This document shows positions 1 through 9,745 of a DNA stretch of 64,000 nucleotides, piece by piece. The stretch is from Anseongella ginsenosidimutans (GTDB lineage Bacteria; Bacteroidota; Bacteroidia; Sphingobacteriales; Sphingobacteriaceae). The notes under the pieces are model-generated. The model worked only from the letters and a program-made list of their open reading frames with translations. It did no database searches and was not told where the DNA came from. Each line of letters starts with the position of its first letter. The first letter of the stretch is position 1. Both the position numbers and the translations under genes were made by a program. Location of the stretch: positions 1,860,001-1,924,000 of the forward strand of contig NZ_CP042432.1 in NCBI RefSeq assembly GCF_008033235.1, read 5' to 3'.

Positions 1-2
1 TG

Positions 3-2017
3 GTCACTTCCAATACTTCCGGCATTCCGCTGCACCTGCTGGCCGAAGGCATGCCGGAGGATCTCCAGGCAAATTTCTGCGGGAGCCATTTTTTTAACCC
101 GCCCCGTTACCTTCCCCTGCTGGAGGTAATTCCTGCCCCCGCACCAGCCCGGAAGCAGTAGATTTCCTCCTGGATTACGGGGACCGCTACCTGGGCAAAA
201 CGACCGTGCTTTGCAAGGATACGCCGGCTTTTATCGCCAATCGCGTAGGCGTTTATTCGATTTCGCAGCTATTCCATTATGTGGCGGAAAAAGGCCTTAG
301 CGTGGAAGAAGTTGACAAATACACCGGACCGGTACTGGGCCGGCCAAAATCGGCCACTTTCCGGACCGCAGATGTCGTGGGGCTGGACACCCTGGCGCGC
401 GTGGCCCGGGGGCTTTACGAGCATTGCCCGGAGGATGAAGAACGCGAACTTTTCCGCCTTCCGGCCTTCGTGGAAAAAATGCTGGCAAATAACCGGCTCG
501 GGGCCAAGACGGGCGAAGGCTTTTATAAAAAAGTTAAAAAGGAGGATGGCAGCACGGAAATTTTATCGCTCCGGCTGGATAGCCTGGAATATGGCCCGCA
601 GGCGAAAGTGGCCTCGCCCGCCCTGGATGCAGCCCGTTCCCTGGACAGCCTGGAAGAACGGCTGAAATTCTTTGCCACCGGAACCGGCGAGCCTGCCGGC
701 TTATTCAGAGCGAATAGCTTCGGCCTTTTTAGTTATTGCTCCAGGCGAATCCCCGAAATAGCTGACGAGCTTTACCGCATTGATGACGCCATGAGGGCCG
801 GTTTCGGTTGGGAAAAAGGGCCATTTGAATTATGGGACCTATTGGGGGTTGCCGGAACGCTGGAAGCCATGGAAAAGGCCGGTAATCAGGCGGCAGCATG
901 GGTGAAGGAGATGCTGGCGGCAGGCTGCTCTTCTTTCTACAGGCTGAAGGAAGGCCGCAAGGAATACTACGATCTTTCTTCGAAGGCCTACCGCGAGGTG
1001 CCCGGCAGCGGATCCTACCTGTCGCCAGGCCTGCTGAAGCGCCAGGGAACGGTTTGGAAAAACGCGGGGGTGACGCTTGCCGATATGGGAGAAGGTATTT
1101 TAAACTGCGAATTCCATACGAAGATGAATACGATGGGGAGCGAAGTAATCGAAGGCCTGAATAAAGCCATTGCTATCGCCGAAAAAGACTTCCGGGGAAT
1201 GGTCATTGCCAATGAAGGGCAGGATTTTTCCGCGGGGGCCAATCTTGCCCTTGTACTGATGTATGCCGCGGAACAGGAATGGGAGGAGATAGACCTGCTG
1301 GTGCGTGCCTTCCAGGATACAATGATGCGCATGCGTTACTCCGCCGTACCGGTCGTGGCGGCGCCTCATAACAGGGCCCTGGGAGGTGGTTGCGAGCTAT
1401 GCCTGCATGCTGACCACGTACACGCGCATGCGGAACTTTATATGGGCCTGGTAGAATTCGGGGTGGGTATTATCCCGGCGGGGGGCGGCACCAAGGAATT
1501 TGCCCGGAGGGCGGCGGAAGAACGGGTAGCGGGAGGGATAGACGACCTGGAGATCCTGAAAAACAGGTATATGACCATTGCGATGGCAAAAGTATCCACG
1601 TCGGCTGCTGAAGCCTTTGAGCTGGGCTACCTTGACCGAGGAAGCGCTTCGGTAAGTATTAACCGTAAACGGCAATTAAGCGCCGCAAAGAAGAAAGCGA
1701 TAGAAATTGCCCGGGGCGGTTACGTGCAGCCGGTGCCGCGGAATGATATCCGGGTGCTGGGGCGCCAGGGACTGGGAATGTTCACCGTGGGCGGCTCAAA
1801 CATGTTTTCGGGAAATTATATTTCGGCGCATGACCGGAAGATCTCCGAAAAACTGGCCTGGGTCATCTGCGGGGGCGATCTTTCCGCGCCGGCGGAAGTG
1901 AGCGAGCGTTACCTGCTGGACCTGGAACGGGAAGCTTTTCTTTCCCTTTGCGGGGAAAGGAAAACCCTGGAGCGGATGCAGTCAATACTTAGCGGCGGAA
2001 AGGTACTGAGGAATTGA
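3..2017 (+). CDS. 3-hydroxyacyl-CoA dehydrogenase / enoyl-CoA hydratase, 5'-partial, with a -1 frameshift near base 140
   Basis: Bifunctional beta-oxidation enzyme that hydrates enoyl-CoA and oxidises 3-hydroxyacyl-CoA with NAD. The gene begins before the window. In frame 3, bases 3-142 encode the end of the NAD-binding dehydrogenase domain, including [17 protein letters not shown]. The frame then meets a TAG at 156-158, and the protein continues in frame 2 ([18 protein letters not shown]) to the stop at 2017. Restoring one base at the CCCCC run at 136-140 gives a continuous 671-residue product. Dehydrogenase C-terminal domains follow ([26 protein letters not shown]). A crotonase domain comes last, with the oxyanion-type motif [20 protein letters not shown] and [11 protein letters not shown]. 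The order (dehydrogenase first, hydratase last) is the reverse of E. coli FadB. It heads an operon with thiolase and acyl-CoA dehydrogenase. The family call is firm; whether the frameshift is real is not. Confidence 0.9.
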
Positions 2018-2038
2018 GTGAGTAAAATAGATAACGTG

Positions 2039-3220
2039 ATGACCGAAGCATTTATCATATCGGCATATCGAAGCCCTGTCGGGAAAGCTCCCAGGGGGCA
2101 ATTGCGTTTTATGCGGCCGGATGACCTGGCTGCGGAAGTGATCCGGCACATGCTGAATACCCTGCCCGGCCTGGAAAAGGAAAGGATTGACGATGTGATC
2201 GTCGGGAACGCTACACCGGAAGCTGAACAAGGATTGAACATCGGCCGGATGATCTCCCTGCTGAGCCTGGATACGGAAAAGGTGCCCGGGATGACGGTGA
2301 ATCGCTACTGCTCTTCGGGCCTGGAGACCATTGCCATCGCCAGTGCGAAGATACAGGCCGGGATGGCTGACTGCATTATTGCTGGGGGCGTGGAATCTAT
2401 GTCCTGTATTCCCTTTGGCGGATGGAGGATCACTCCTAATTATGAACTCGCCAAAACTCATCCCGAATATTACTGGGGAATGGGCCTCACCGCCGAAACA
2501 CTTGCCCGCGAATACGGAGTTTCGAGGGAAGACCAGGACGCCTTTGCTTACCGTTCGCATCAGCGCACGATCAGCGCCATTGACCGCGGCGCATTCAAAG
2601 ACGAGATCGTGCCCATACCGGTCCGGGAAACTTATGTGGACGGGGAGATGCAGCGGAAGATCAGGGAAACTATCGTGGACACCGACGAGGGGGCGCGGCG
2701 GGATACTTCCCCCGAAAAGCTGGCGAAGCTGAAACCGGTTTTTGACGCCCGCGGAACGGTCACGGCCGGCAATTCTTCCCAAACTTCGGATGGGGCTGCC
2801 TTTGTGATGATCGTTTCCGAAAAAATGCTGAACGAATTGAATGTCCGCCCCATTGCCAGGCTCCTCAGTTACCGGGTGGCTGGCGTGCCGCCGCGCATTA
2901 TGGGTATAGGGCCGGTGGAAGCGGTTCCGGCCGCGCTCGCCGCTGCCGGTAAAAAATTGCAGGATATAGACCTGGTAGAGTTGAACGAAGCGTTTGCCGC
3001 CCAGTCGCTGGCCGTGATGCGCGGGCTGGACATGGACCCTGAAAAAGTAAATGTGAACGGAGGCGCCATTGCTTTAGGACATCCCCTGGGCTGTACCGGC
3101 GCAAAACTCTCCGTACAACTCTTTGGCGAACTGAAACGGCGCGGACAAAGATACGGCCTGGTTACCATGTGCGTAGGTACGGGGCAGGGAGCCGCTGGCG
3201 TTTTTGAACTGCTGAGTTAA
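2039..3220 (+). CDS. fadA: Acetyl-CoA acyltransferase (beta-ketothiolase)
   Basis: Thiolase catalysing the last step of beta-oxidation, cleaving 3-ketoacyl-CoA with CoA to give acetyl-CoA. The ATG at 2039 gives a 393-residue protein starting [16 protein letters not shown], where the family normally starts. An in-frame GTG at 2018 directly after the upstream stop, with a GAGG six bases before it, would add seven residues. Visible catalytic elements are the acylated Cys in [12 protein letters not shown] (about residue 91), the His in GHPLGCTGA (about 350) and the second Cys in [10 protein letters not shown] (about 380). Length is normal. It follows the dehydrogenase/hydratase gene by about 20 bases and precedes the acyl-CoA dehydrogenase, so the three form one operon. 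A biosynthetic acetoacetyl-CoA thiolase role is less likely given these partners. Confidence 0.93.
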   Translation: MTEAFIISAYRSPVGKAPRGQLRFMRPDDLAAEVIRHMLNTLPGLEKERIDDVIVGNATPEAEQGLNIGRMISLLSLDTEKVPGMTVNRYCSSGLETIAIASAKIQAGMADCIIAGGVESMSCIPFGGWRITPNYELAKTHPEYYWGMGLTAETLAREYGVSREDQDAFAYRSHQRTISAIDRGAFKDEIVPIPVRETYVDGEMQRKIRETIVDTDEGARRDTSPEKLAKLKPVFDARGTVTAGNSSQTSDGAAFVMIVSEKMLNELNVRPIARLLSYRVAGVPPRIMGIGPVEAVPAALAAAGKKLQDIDLVELNEAFAAQSLAVMRGLDMDPEKVNVNGGAIALGHPLGCTGAKLSVQLFGELKRRGQRYGLVTMCVGTGQGAAGVFELLS

Positions 3221-3323
3221 GCCTCACAACAGAAGTGCCACGCCGGCGCCGGCAGGTTGATGGCCGCGCTGATGACCGCTAAAACGGTGCCGGCAACTGC
3301 AAATACTCCCTAAAAAAAGAAAA

Positions 3324-5102
3324 ATGAAACAGCATATTCCAAAAGGCGGTGAGTTCCTGGTGAAGGAAACCGACCCCGGCAGTATCTTCACTCCGGAAGA
3401 GCTGGACGAGGAGCAGCGGATGATTGCGCAGGCCTGCAATGAATTTTTAACCCGGGAGGTGTTTCCGCGGCTGGAAGAACTGGACCGGCAGGAAGAAGGT
3501 TTAATGGAATCCCTGCTGAAGAAGGCCGGCGAGCTTGGTTTGCTCGGCGTGACCGTGCCGGAAGAATACGGCGGTTCCGGAAAAGGGTTCAATACCGGCC
3601 TTCTTGTAGGCGAAGCCATTGGCGCCGGCCATTCCTTCGCGGTAGCCTTTCTTGCCCATACGGGTATCGGGACGCTTCCTATTCTTTATTACGGAACGGA
3701 CAAGCAGAAGGAAAAATATGTTTCCGGGCTTGCAGCCGGGGAGCAGCTGGCCTGTTATTGTTTAACTGAGCCGGATGCCGGATCGGATGCCCGCGCCGGC
3801 AAAACCCGGGCGGCCATCGTGGAGGATGGAAAAGCCTACCTGCTAAACGGGCAGAAAATGTGGATCACCAATGGTGGATTCGCGGATCTATTTATTGTGT
3901 TTGCAAAGATCGAAGACGATCGCGAGCTGTCTGCCTTTATCGTGGAGAAGGGTTTCGGCGGTATTACCATGAACCCCGAGGAACGGAAAATGGGGATCAA
4001 GGGTTCTTCTACCCGCCAGGTCTTTTTTAACGACTGCCGCGTACCGGCAGAGAACCTGCTTTCCGGGCGGGGTCAGGGCTTTAAGATTGCCGTAAATATC
4101 CTGAATACGGGAAGGGCTAAGTTATGTGCCGCTGCCCTGGGAGCCTGTAAAGAAGTGATCGCTAAATCGGAAAAATACGCGAATGAAAGGGTGCAGTTTG
4201 GAGCGCCAATTGCCAGTTTCGGAGCCATTAAGCATAAGCTGGCCGAAATGCGCCTGCAAACCTTCGCGCTGGAATCGGCGATGTACCGCACGGGGAAATA
4301 TGTGGAGGAAGTCTGTGATGAGTACCTGCGGGAAGGCCTGCCTGCCGACCAGGCAAGGCTGAAAAGTACCGAACAGTTCGCTATTGAATGCGCTATTCTA
4401 AAGGTTTGCGGGTCCGAATGCCTGGATTATGTAGTAGATGAAGGCGTTCAGGTATTCGGGGGCATGGGTTATTCCGCGGAAGGCCCAATGGAGCGCGCCT
4501 ACCGGGATGCCCGAATTAACCGGATCTTTGAAGGAACCAATGAGATCAACCGCCTGCTGGTGGTGGACATGCTGCTGAAAAGGGCCATGAAAGGAGAGCT
4601 TAACCTGATGGGGCCCGCACGGGAGGTGGCCGGGGAACTAATGCGCCTCCCCGATATGGGATCTGCGGAACCGGATACGGTCTTAGCTGCTGAAAAAAGG
4701 TTGCTTGCCAACCTGAAAAAGGTGGTTCTGATGGTTGCCGGAGCCGCCGTCCGAAAATTTATGCAGCACCTGGAAAAAGAACAAGAGTTGCTCATGAATA
4801 TCGCGGACATGGTTAGTTTCATTTACCTGGCCGAATCGGCCCTGCTGAGAGCGGCGAGCTTGTCCGAAAAACAGGGAGAAGAGAATGCTTCCCTTTACCT
4901 GGATATGGCCCGGGTGTACCTGCAGGAAGCCGCCGATAAAATCTGGCTGGCCGGAAAAGAAGCGGTCAATTCATTTGCGGAAGGAGATGAGCTGAAAGCG
5001 ATGCAGCTTGGCCTCAAACGTTTTACCAAAGCTGCGCCCTTTAATATGAAAGAGGCACGGAGAAGGATTTTCAATGGCAGCAATTCCCCTGAAAACCAAT
5101 AG
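3324..5102 (+). CDS. Acyl-CoA dehydrogenase, long form
   Basis: FAD-dependent acyl-CoA dehydrogenase that introduces the first double bond in beta-oxidation. It has 592 residues, whereas the short family form has about 380. The N-terminal, middle and C-terminal ACAD domains occupy about residues 25-420, with CYCLTEPDAGSDA and KMWITNG in the middle domain. AYRDARINRIFEGTNEINR carries the catalytic-region Glu of the family. The remaining ~170 helical residues are an extension like that of VLCAD/ACAD9-type enzymes. The start MKQHIPKGGEFLVKE lies after an A-rich stretch 103 bases past the thiolase stop, so it is probably the third gene of the same operon. The chain-length preference cannot be read from sequence. 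Confidence 0.93.
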   Translation: MKQHIPKGGEFLVKETDPGSIFTPEELDEEQRMIAQACNEFLTREVFPRLEELDRQEEGLMESLLKKAGELGLLGVTVPEEYGGSGKGFNTGLLVGEAIGAGHSFAVAFLAHTGIGTLPILYYGTDKQKEKYVSGLAAGEQLACYCLTEPDAGSDARAGKTRAAIVEDGKAYLLNGQKMWITNGGFADLFIVFAKIEDDRELSAFIVEKGFGGITMNPEERKMGIKGSSTRQVFFNDCRVPAENLLSGRGQGFKIAVNILNTGRAKLCAAALGACKEVIAKSEKYANERVQFGAPIASFGAIKHKLAEMRLQTFALESAMYRTGKYVEEVCDEYLREGLPADQARLKSTEQFAIECAILKVCGSECLDYVVDEGVQVFGGMGYSAEGPMERAYRDARINRIFEGTNEINRLLVVDMLLKRAMKGELNLMGPAREVAGELMRLPDMGSAEPDTVLAAEKRLLANLKKVVLMVAGAAVRKFMQHLEKEQELLMNIADMVSFIYLAESALLRAASLSEKQGEENASLYLDMARVYLQEAADKIWLAGKEAVNSFAEGDELKAMQLGLKRFTKAAPFNMKEARRRIFNGSNSPENQ

Positions 5103-5120
5103 TAAATAAGCGCCTGCGAG

Positions 5121-5164
5121 AATAAAATAAGCGGCAGACGAAAGGGCCTGCCGCTTATTTTATT
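5121..5164. terminator. Bidirectional hairpin terminator
   Basis: A perfect 17-bp stem, AATAAAATAAGCGGCAG (5121-5137) pairing with CTGCCGCTTATTTTATT (5148-5164), with a 10-base loop. The GC core is flanked by A-rich and T-rich ends, so it can terminate in both directions. It sits between the convergent acyl-CoA dehydrogenase and CHRD genes. Confidence 0.9.
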
Positions 5165-5201
5165 GCCGGAACGCCGGTCAGCGCAGTCAGCGCCGGTTTA
5201 A

Positions 5202-6029
5202 TTACCTGTCTATCTGCCCGCGCATAAGGCCGTCAGGGGCAAGCGTGGAGTGGAGGTTGAGATAGGTATCTTCATTGTTCAGCAGGTCCACCTGGCCCGC
5301 GTTAAGCGTAAGTTTTTTGGTCGTATTAACATCATCCTGCTCAAACGCGAGGTCTATTTCCACCTCACCGTTTGTTCCGGCAGCGCCTTTATGGATATGA
5401 CCGGCGGTAATAGGATCGGGTACGGCCACTTCTACATCCTTCACCTTATAAAAAAGGATATTATCAGCAGTAAGCCGGATATGCGCGCTTGCGCTTGCCT
5501 CATTTACCGCAACCGGGGGAACTTCATTATCCGATTCCAGCCGGATATCATCTGCGAAAACTATTTCCTGGTCTATTTGCCCACGGATCAGGCCAGCCGG
5601 AGCCTGGGCGGAATGCACGTTAAAATAGATGCTGTCGCCCATCATAAGGTCCACGTTTTCCTGGGTAAGAGCCACCGAACCAACGGCTGTAGTCCCGCTA
5701 AAGCTGCGGGTATCGCCGTCCACGATCGTAATGGCAACCGGGCCGGAAGTTACGGGATCACCGGTATGCACGTGAGCCATCGTCAGTTCATCACCGGAGG
5801 CGAGTTCGTCCACCCTGATCTCATATTCCAGTTCGTTATTTGTGTAAAGAACAAGATGGGCCGTGCCGGTTTCCGTCCGGTTAGTACTCGGGACTTCGAG
5901 TTCACCTGAAAGTGCAATCGTCCATTCCTTTACTACATCTCCGTTGCCGGCGCCATTGTCTTCTTCACAGCCTGTGATGGCAAGCAGAGAGGCGGCGGCG
6001 CCGAGTCCATAAATAGTCAACTTTTTCAT
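5202..6029 (-). CDS. CHRD-domain lipoprotein
   Basis: Predicted outer-surface or periplasmic lipoprotein of 275 residues. The start chosen is the ATG at 6029, which gives MKKLTIYG and a signal peptide ending in the lipobox LAITGC followed by EEDN. A longer reading to 6068 only adds residues ahead of the signal. The mature part holds two tandem CHRD repeats (about 35-155 and 160-275). Each contains the pattern of an HVHTGD or HIHKGA motif followed by a YFNVHS or YLNLHS motif and a closing G-x-I/M-RGQID. CHRD domains were first described in chordin; their bacterial function is unknown. It stands alone, transcribed away from thrA, and shares its terminator with the beta-oxidation operon. Confidence 0.88.
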   Translation of the reverse strand: MKKLTIYGLGAAASLLAITGCEEDNGAGNGDVVKEWTIALSGELEVPSTNRTETGTAHLVLYTNNELEYEIRVDELASGDELTMAHVHTGDPVTSGPVAITIVDGDTRSFSGTTAVGSVALTQENVDLMMGDSIYFNVHSAQAPAGLIRGQIDQEIVFADDIRLESDNEVPPVAVNEASASAHIRLTADNILFYKVKDVEVAVPDPITAGHIHKGAAGTNGEVEIDLAFEQDDVNTTKKLTLNAGQVDLLNNEDTYLNLHSTLAPDGLMRGQIDR

Positions 6030-6200
6030 ATCAAAAAAAATTAGTTCAGGCTTCTGCATGCAAATCATATACCAGAAGGCTTTCCGCGGATTCGCCTGTT
6101 ATGCTACGAAGCTGAGTAAAATAAAAACCTAATTTGTTTTATATATTGAAAAATATGTATTTATTTTGCGGAATTAAATGAAATCAAAATATTATTATTA

Positions 6201-8657
6201 ATGAAGGTTCTGAAGTTCGGCGGTTCTTCCATTGCTGATCCGGGAAGGGTCACCGCGGTTATTGAGTTGGTGAAGTCCCGGCTGGAGGCGGAGGAAAAAA
6301 TCTGCCTGGTCTTTTCAGCTTTCGGTGGCGTTACTGACAAGCTGATCGAAGCGGGTGTGACCGCAGCCTCAGGCAACGAAGGGTATAAAAAAGGTTATAT
6401 GGAGTTGGAAATGCGGCATATCCAGGCCGTAAAAGCGCTCCTGCCTCCCAAAGAGCAGAGCATGCCGCTCACGAAAGTGAAATTACTCCTCAATGACCTG
6501 GCAGATGTGCTGCATGGCATTTACCTGCTGCAGGAACTCAGCCCGAAAATCCTTGATTTCGTAAGCAGTTTCGGGGAAAGGCTTTCCGCCTATATTATTT
6601 CGGAAGTGCTGCGTTCCCGGGGCGTGAACGCCGCTTTTTCCGATGCCCGCGAGCTGATCCTTACCGATGATAACTTTGGTTCGGCGCGGGTGGATTTTGC
6701 GAAGACGAATGAGAATATCACCGCATTATTTGATAACAATTCTACTTTACAGGTAATTACCGGATTTATTGCCGCCGACGAAAAGGGACAGACAACCACT
6801 ATCGGCCGCAGCGGATCGGATTATACGGCTGCGATCGTCGGAGGAGCGGTTCTGGCCGAAGAAATTGAAATATGGACCGATGTGGACGGGATGATGACCG
6901 CCGATCCGCGCAGGGTCCCGGAAGCTTTCCCGGTAGCCTCCATGAGCTACCAGGAAGCCATTGAAATGTCGCATTTCGGCGCGAAAGTGATCTACCCCGC
7001 TACGATGCAGCCGGCGATGGCCAAAAATATACCCATCCGTATTAAAAATACGTTCAATCCTTCTTTCGGCGGAACCCTGATAAGCGGGAAAACCGAGGGC
7101 GGAAAGGCCATGATCAAAGGGATTTCTTCCATTAACGAAGTTGCCTTGCTGAGCCTGCAGGGAAGCGGGATGATGGGGGTCGTGGGAACTTCCATGCGTT
7201 TGTTTGGCGCTCTTGCCCGGAAAGGGATCAATGTGATCCTAATCAGCCAGGCTTCTTCCGAATATTCGATCTGTATTGCTGTGGACCCGAAGCTGGCGGA
7301 TGCCGCCCGCAAAGAGCTGGAATCCGAATTTCGCTACGAGATGTCCCTGGAGCAGATTGAATCGATCAAGGTGATGCGCGAGCTATCAGTAGTGGCGCTC
7401 GTTGGGGAAAATATGAAACATTCCCCGGGGGTAGCCGGCCGCATGTTCCGCGCGCTTGGAAGGAACGGCATTAATGTTTTCGCTATTTCCCAGGGATCCT
7501 CCGAGTTGAATATTTCAGCCGTGGTATCCCGGCGGGACGAAGCTAAAGCCCTTAATGCCCTGCACGAAGCCTTTTTTCTTTCCGACAGGAAAACGGTCCC
7601 TGTTTTCCTGGTAGGGACCGGCCTTGTGGGAAGTACGCTGCTGGCTATTATCCGCAAGAACATGGAACGGATCGGGAAGGAGCAATCCATCTCTATCCGG
7701 CTGGCGGGCTTGTCAAACAGTCGGAAAATGCTGGTGGATGAACGCGGGATAGATCCCGGCGACTGGCAGGCCCGTCTGCAGGAAGGAACGCCTGCGGATA
7801 TGGATGGCTTCGTACAGAAAATGCAGGAACTCAATCTTCCTAACAGCATTTTTGTAGACTGTACAGCCAGCGATGAGATCGTGGCCCACTACCGGCAGGT
7901 GCTGGACGGCAGCATATCAGTAGTTACTCCGAATAAAAGGGCGAATACAGGTTCCCTGGAACAATACCGGGAACTGCGCAGGGCCTCGTCAAAATTCGGC
8001 GTAAAGTACCTGTACGAAACTAACGTGGGGGCGGGACTGCCGGTAATTAATACCCTGAACGATTTGCTTAACAGCGGTGATCAGCTGCTGAAAATAGAAG
8101 CGGTCCTTTCGGGTACCATCAGTTACATTTTTAACACCTTCGGCGAAGGGGCGCGTTTCAGCCAGGTTGTCCGCGAGGCCCGGGAAAAGGGCCTGACTGA
8201 GCCGGATCCGAGGGAGGATCTTAACGGCATGGACGTTGCCCGGAAAATCCTTATCCTTGCAAGGGAAGTAGCCGTTGACCTGGAGCTGGATAACGTATCG
8301 GTAGAAAACCTGGTGCCGGAAAATTGCCGTAATGCGGCATCGGTTGACGCGTTCTTTGAAGAACTTGAAAAAGCCGATGAGTATTTCCGGCAAAAAGCGG
8401 GAGAGGCTGCCCGGGAAGAAAAGAAACTCCGTTATATCGCTACTCTGGAGAATGGGAAAGCCAGCGTAGCCCTGCGGGCAGTTGGCCCGGATCATCCTTT
8501 TTATAATTTATCGGGAAGCGACAATATAATTTCCTATACGACCAATCGGTACCGGGAACGCCCCCTGGTCATAAAAGGCCCGGGAGCCGGCGCGGAAGTA
8601 ACGGCGGCTGGCGTGTTTGCCGATCTGTTAAAGATCGCTAACTATTCCCTGGAATAA
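6201..8657 (+). CDS. thrA: Bifunctional aspartokinase / homoserine dehydrogenase
   Basis: Catalyses the first and third steps of the aspartate pathway towards threonine, methionine and lysine. 818 residues, the usual length for ThrA-type fusions. The aspartokinase domain starts at once (KVLKFGGSS, residues 2-10) and includes TIGRSGSDYTAA near residue 207. Two ACT-type regulatory repeats occupy about 310-460 (VGTSMRLFGALARKGINV; AGRMFRALGRNGINVFAIS). The homoserine dehydrogenase starts near 465 with the dinucleotide motif VGTGLVGSTLL, followed by YETNVGAGLPVINTL and LSGTISYIFNTF. Feedback inhibition by threonine is the family norm. It is followed 11 bases later by thrB. The AT-rich 170 bases upstream contain no full consensus promoter. 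Confidence 0.97.
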   Translation: MKVLKFGGSSIADPGRVTAVIELVKSRLEAEEKICLVFSAFGGVTDKLIEAGVTAASGNEGYKKGYMELEMRHIQAVKALLPPKEQSMPLTKVKLLLNDLADVLHGIYLLQELSPKILDFVSSFGERLSAYIISEVLRSRGVNAAFSDARELILTDDNFGSARVDFAKTNENITALFDNNSTLQVITGFIAADEKGQTTTIGRSGSDYTAAIVGGAVLAEEIEIWTDVDGMMTADPRRVPEAFPVASMSYQEAIEMSHFGAKVIYPATMQPAMAKNIPIRIKNTFNPSFGGTLISGKTEGGKAMIKGISSINEVALLSLQGSGMMGVVGTSMRLFGALARKGINVILISQASSEYSICIAVDPKLADAARKELESEFRYEMSLEQIESIKVMRELSVVALVGENMKHSPGVAGRMFRALGRNGINVFAISQGSSELNISAVVSRRDEAKALNALHEAFFLSDRKTVPVFLVGTGLVGSTLLAIIRKNMERIGKEQSISIRLAGLSNSRKMLVDERGIDPGDWQARLQEGTPADMDGFVQKMQELNLPNSIFVDCTASDEIVAHYRQVLDGSISVVTPNKRANTGSLEQYRELRRASSKFGVKYLYETNVGAGLPVINTLNDLLNSGDQLLKIEAVLSGTISYIFNTFGEGARFSQVVREAREKGLTEPDPREDLNGMDVARKILILAREVAVDLELDNVSVENLVPENCRNAASVDAFFEELEKADEYFRQKAGEAAREEKKLRYIATLENGKASVALRAVGPDHPFYNLSGSDNIISYTTNRYRERPLVIKGPGAGAEVTAAGVFADLLKIANYSLE

Positions 8658-8668
8658 AAATCAATCAG

Positions 8669-9604
8669 ATGAGAGAAGTAAGAGTTTTTGCCCCTGCAAC
8701 GGTGGCAAACGTGGCCTGCGGCTTTGATATCCTGGGCTTTGCCCTGGAACAGCCGGGGGATACGGTAAGGGCCGGCCTTAGCGAAGGGAAGGAGGTAAAG
8801 ATCCTTTCCATCAGCGGGGACAGCGGGCGTTTGCCACTGGATGCCGCCAAAAATACGGCAGGGGTTGCCGTCCGGCATTTCCTGGATCATTTAGGCGAAG
8901 AAAGGGGGATTGAAATACATCTTGAGAAGGCCCTTCCGCTGGGAAGTGGGCTTGGCTCCAGCGCCGCCAGCGCCGTAGCCGCCGTAGTGGCCGCAAATGT
9001 GTTGCTGGGCGAACCGCTCAGCCGCGAAGAACTTATTCCTTTTACCCTGGAGGCGGAACGAGCAGCCTGTGGCGCAGCCCATGCCGACAATGCGGCGCCT
9101 GCCATGCTGGGAGGCTTTGTACTGATCCGGGGATATGATCCCCCGGACCTGGTCAGGATACCTGCTCCCGAAGCGCTGTGCTGCGCCGTGGTGCATCCGC
9201 ATATCGAGATCAGAACGGAAGATGCCCGGAAAATTCTCCGCAGGGAGATTCCCCTGGAAGATGCCATTGTGCAATGGGGAAATATCGGCGGCCTTATTGC
9301 CGGCTTAATGAAAGGCGATTACAGTCTGATAGGCCGGTCTATGAAGGATGTGATCATTGAACCGGTTCGTTCCTTGCTGATCCCTGGCTTTGAAGAGGCA
9401 AAACAGGCGGCAATGGATGCAGGCGCGCTGGGCTGCAGCATTTCAGGCTCCGGCCCTTCCATCTTCGCGCTCGGAAATGATCGCCGGAAAATTGAAGCAG
9501 CGGGCCAAGCGATGCAAGCCGCGTTTGCCGCCCTGCATATCGACAGCGACCTGTTCGTCTCCGCTATCAATAACCAGGGACCAACCGTTTTAAACAGTTT
9601 TTAG
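8669..9604 (+). CDS. thrB: Homoserine kinase
   Basis: GHMP-family kinase that phosphorylates homoserine on the way to threonine. 311 residues, normal length. N-terminal VFAPATVANVACGFDILGFA and the GHMP ATP-binding loop PLGSGLGSSAASAVAAV (about residues 90-106) are clear, as is the C-terminal ISGSGPSIFAL. It lies 11 bases after thrA. Its stop codon TAG (9602-9604) is the first triplet of a repeat element that fills the gap to thrC, so the last codons run straight into TAGTTTTTAG. Confidence 0.96.
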   Translation: MREVRVFAPATVANVACGFDILGFALEQPGDTVRAGLSEGKEVKILSISGDSGRLPLDAAKNTAGVAVRHFLDHLGEERGIEIHLEKALPLGSGLGSSAASAVAAVVAANVLLGEPLSREELIPFTLEAERAACGAAHADNAAPAMLGGFVLIRGYDPPDLVRIPAPEALCCAVVHPHIEIRTEDARKILRREIPLEDAIVQWGNIGGLIAGLMKGDYSLIGRSMKDVIIEPVRSLLIPGFEEAKQAAMDAGALGCSISGSGPSIFALGNDRRKIEAAGQAMQAAFAALHIDSDLFVSAINNQGPTVLNSF

Positions 9605-9738
9605 TTTTTAGTCCATAGTTTTTAGAGGTGGTCGCTCTCAAAGAGAAACTAAAAACCATGAACCGTTGCGACGCACCCTGAAGACTTCTAAAAACAGAAA
9701 CTAAAAACTACAAACCGGAAACTAAAAACTACAAACTA
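9602..9738. repeat. Inverted-repeat-bounded AT-rich element between thrB and thrC
   Basis: A 137-base gap filler with ends in inverted orientation. The left end reads TAGTTTTTAGTCCATAG on the plus strand, and the right end (9738 leftward, minus strand) reads TAGTTTGTAGTTTTTAG. Copies of CTAAAAACT and its complement recur inside, at 9614-9625, 9648-9660, 9690-9710 and 9720-9738. GTCCATAGTTTTTAG can also pair imperfectly with CTAAAAACCATGAAC. No open reading frame is present. The first triplet is the thrB stop. It belongs to the repeat family seen at 18441, 31186, 37528-38029, 38501 and 51394. Confidence 0.75.
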
Positions 9739-9745
9739 AATAAAG

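Noticed and set aside
1982-2782. Minus-strand open frame of 266 codons opposite the thiolase gene
   Set aside because: It is a shadow of a strongly conserved thiolase coding sequence.
6121-6200. Consensus promoter or threonine leader for thrA
   Set aside because: TTTG at 6133 and TATTTTG at 6162 have the wrong spacing and one base missing from the -7 box. No leader peptide with Thr codons or attenuator hairpin is visible.
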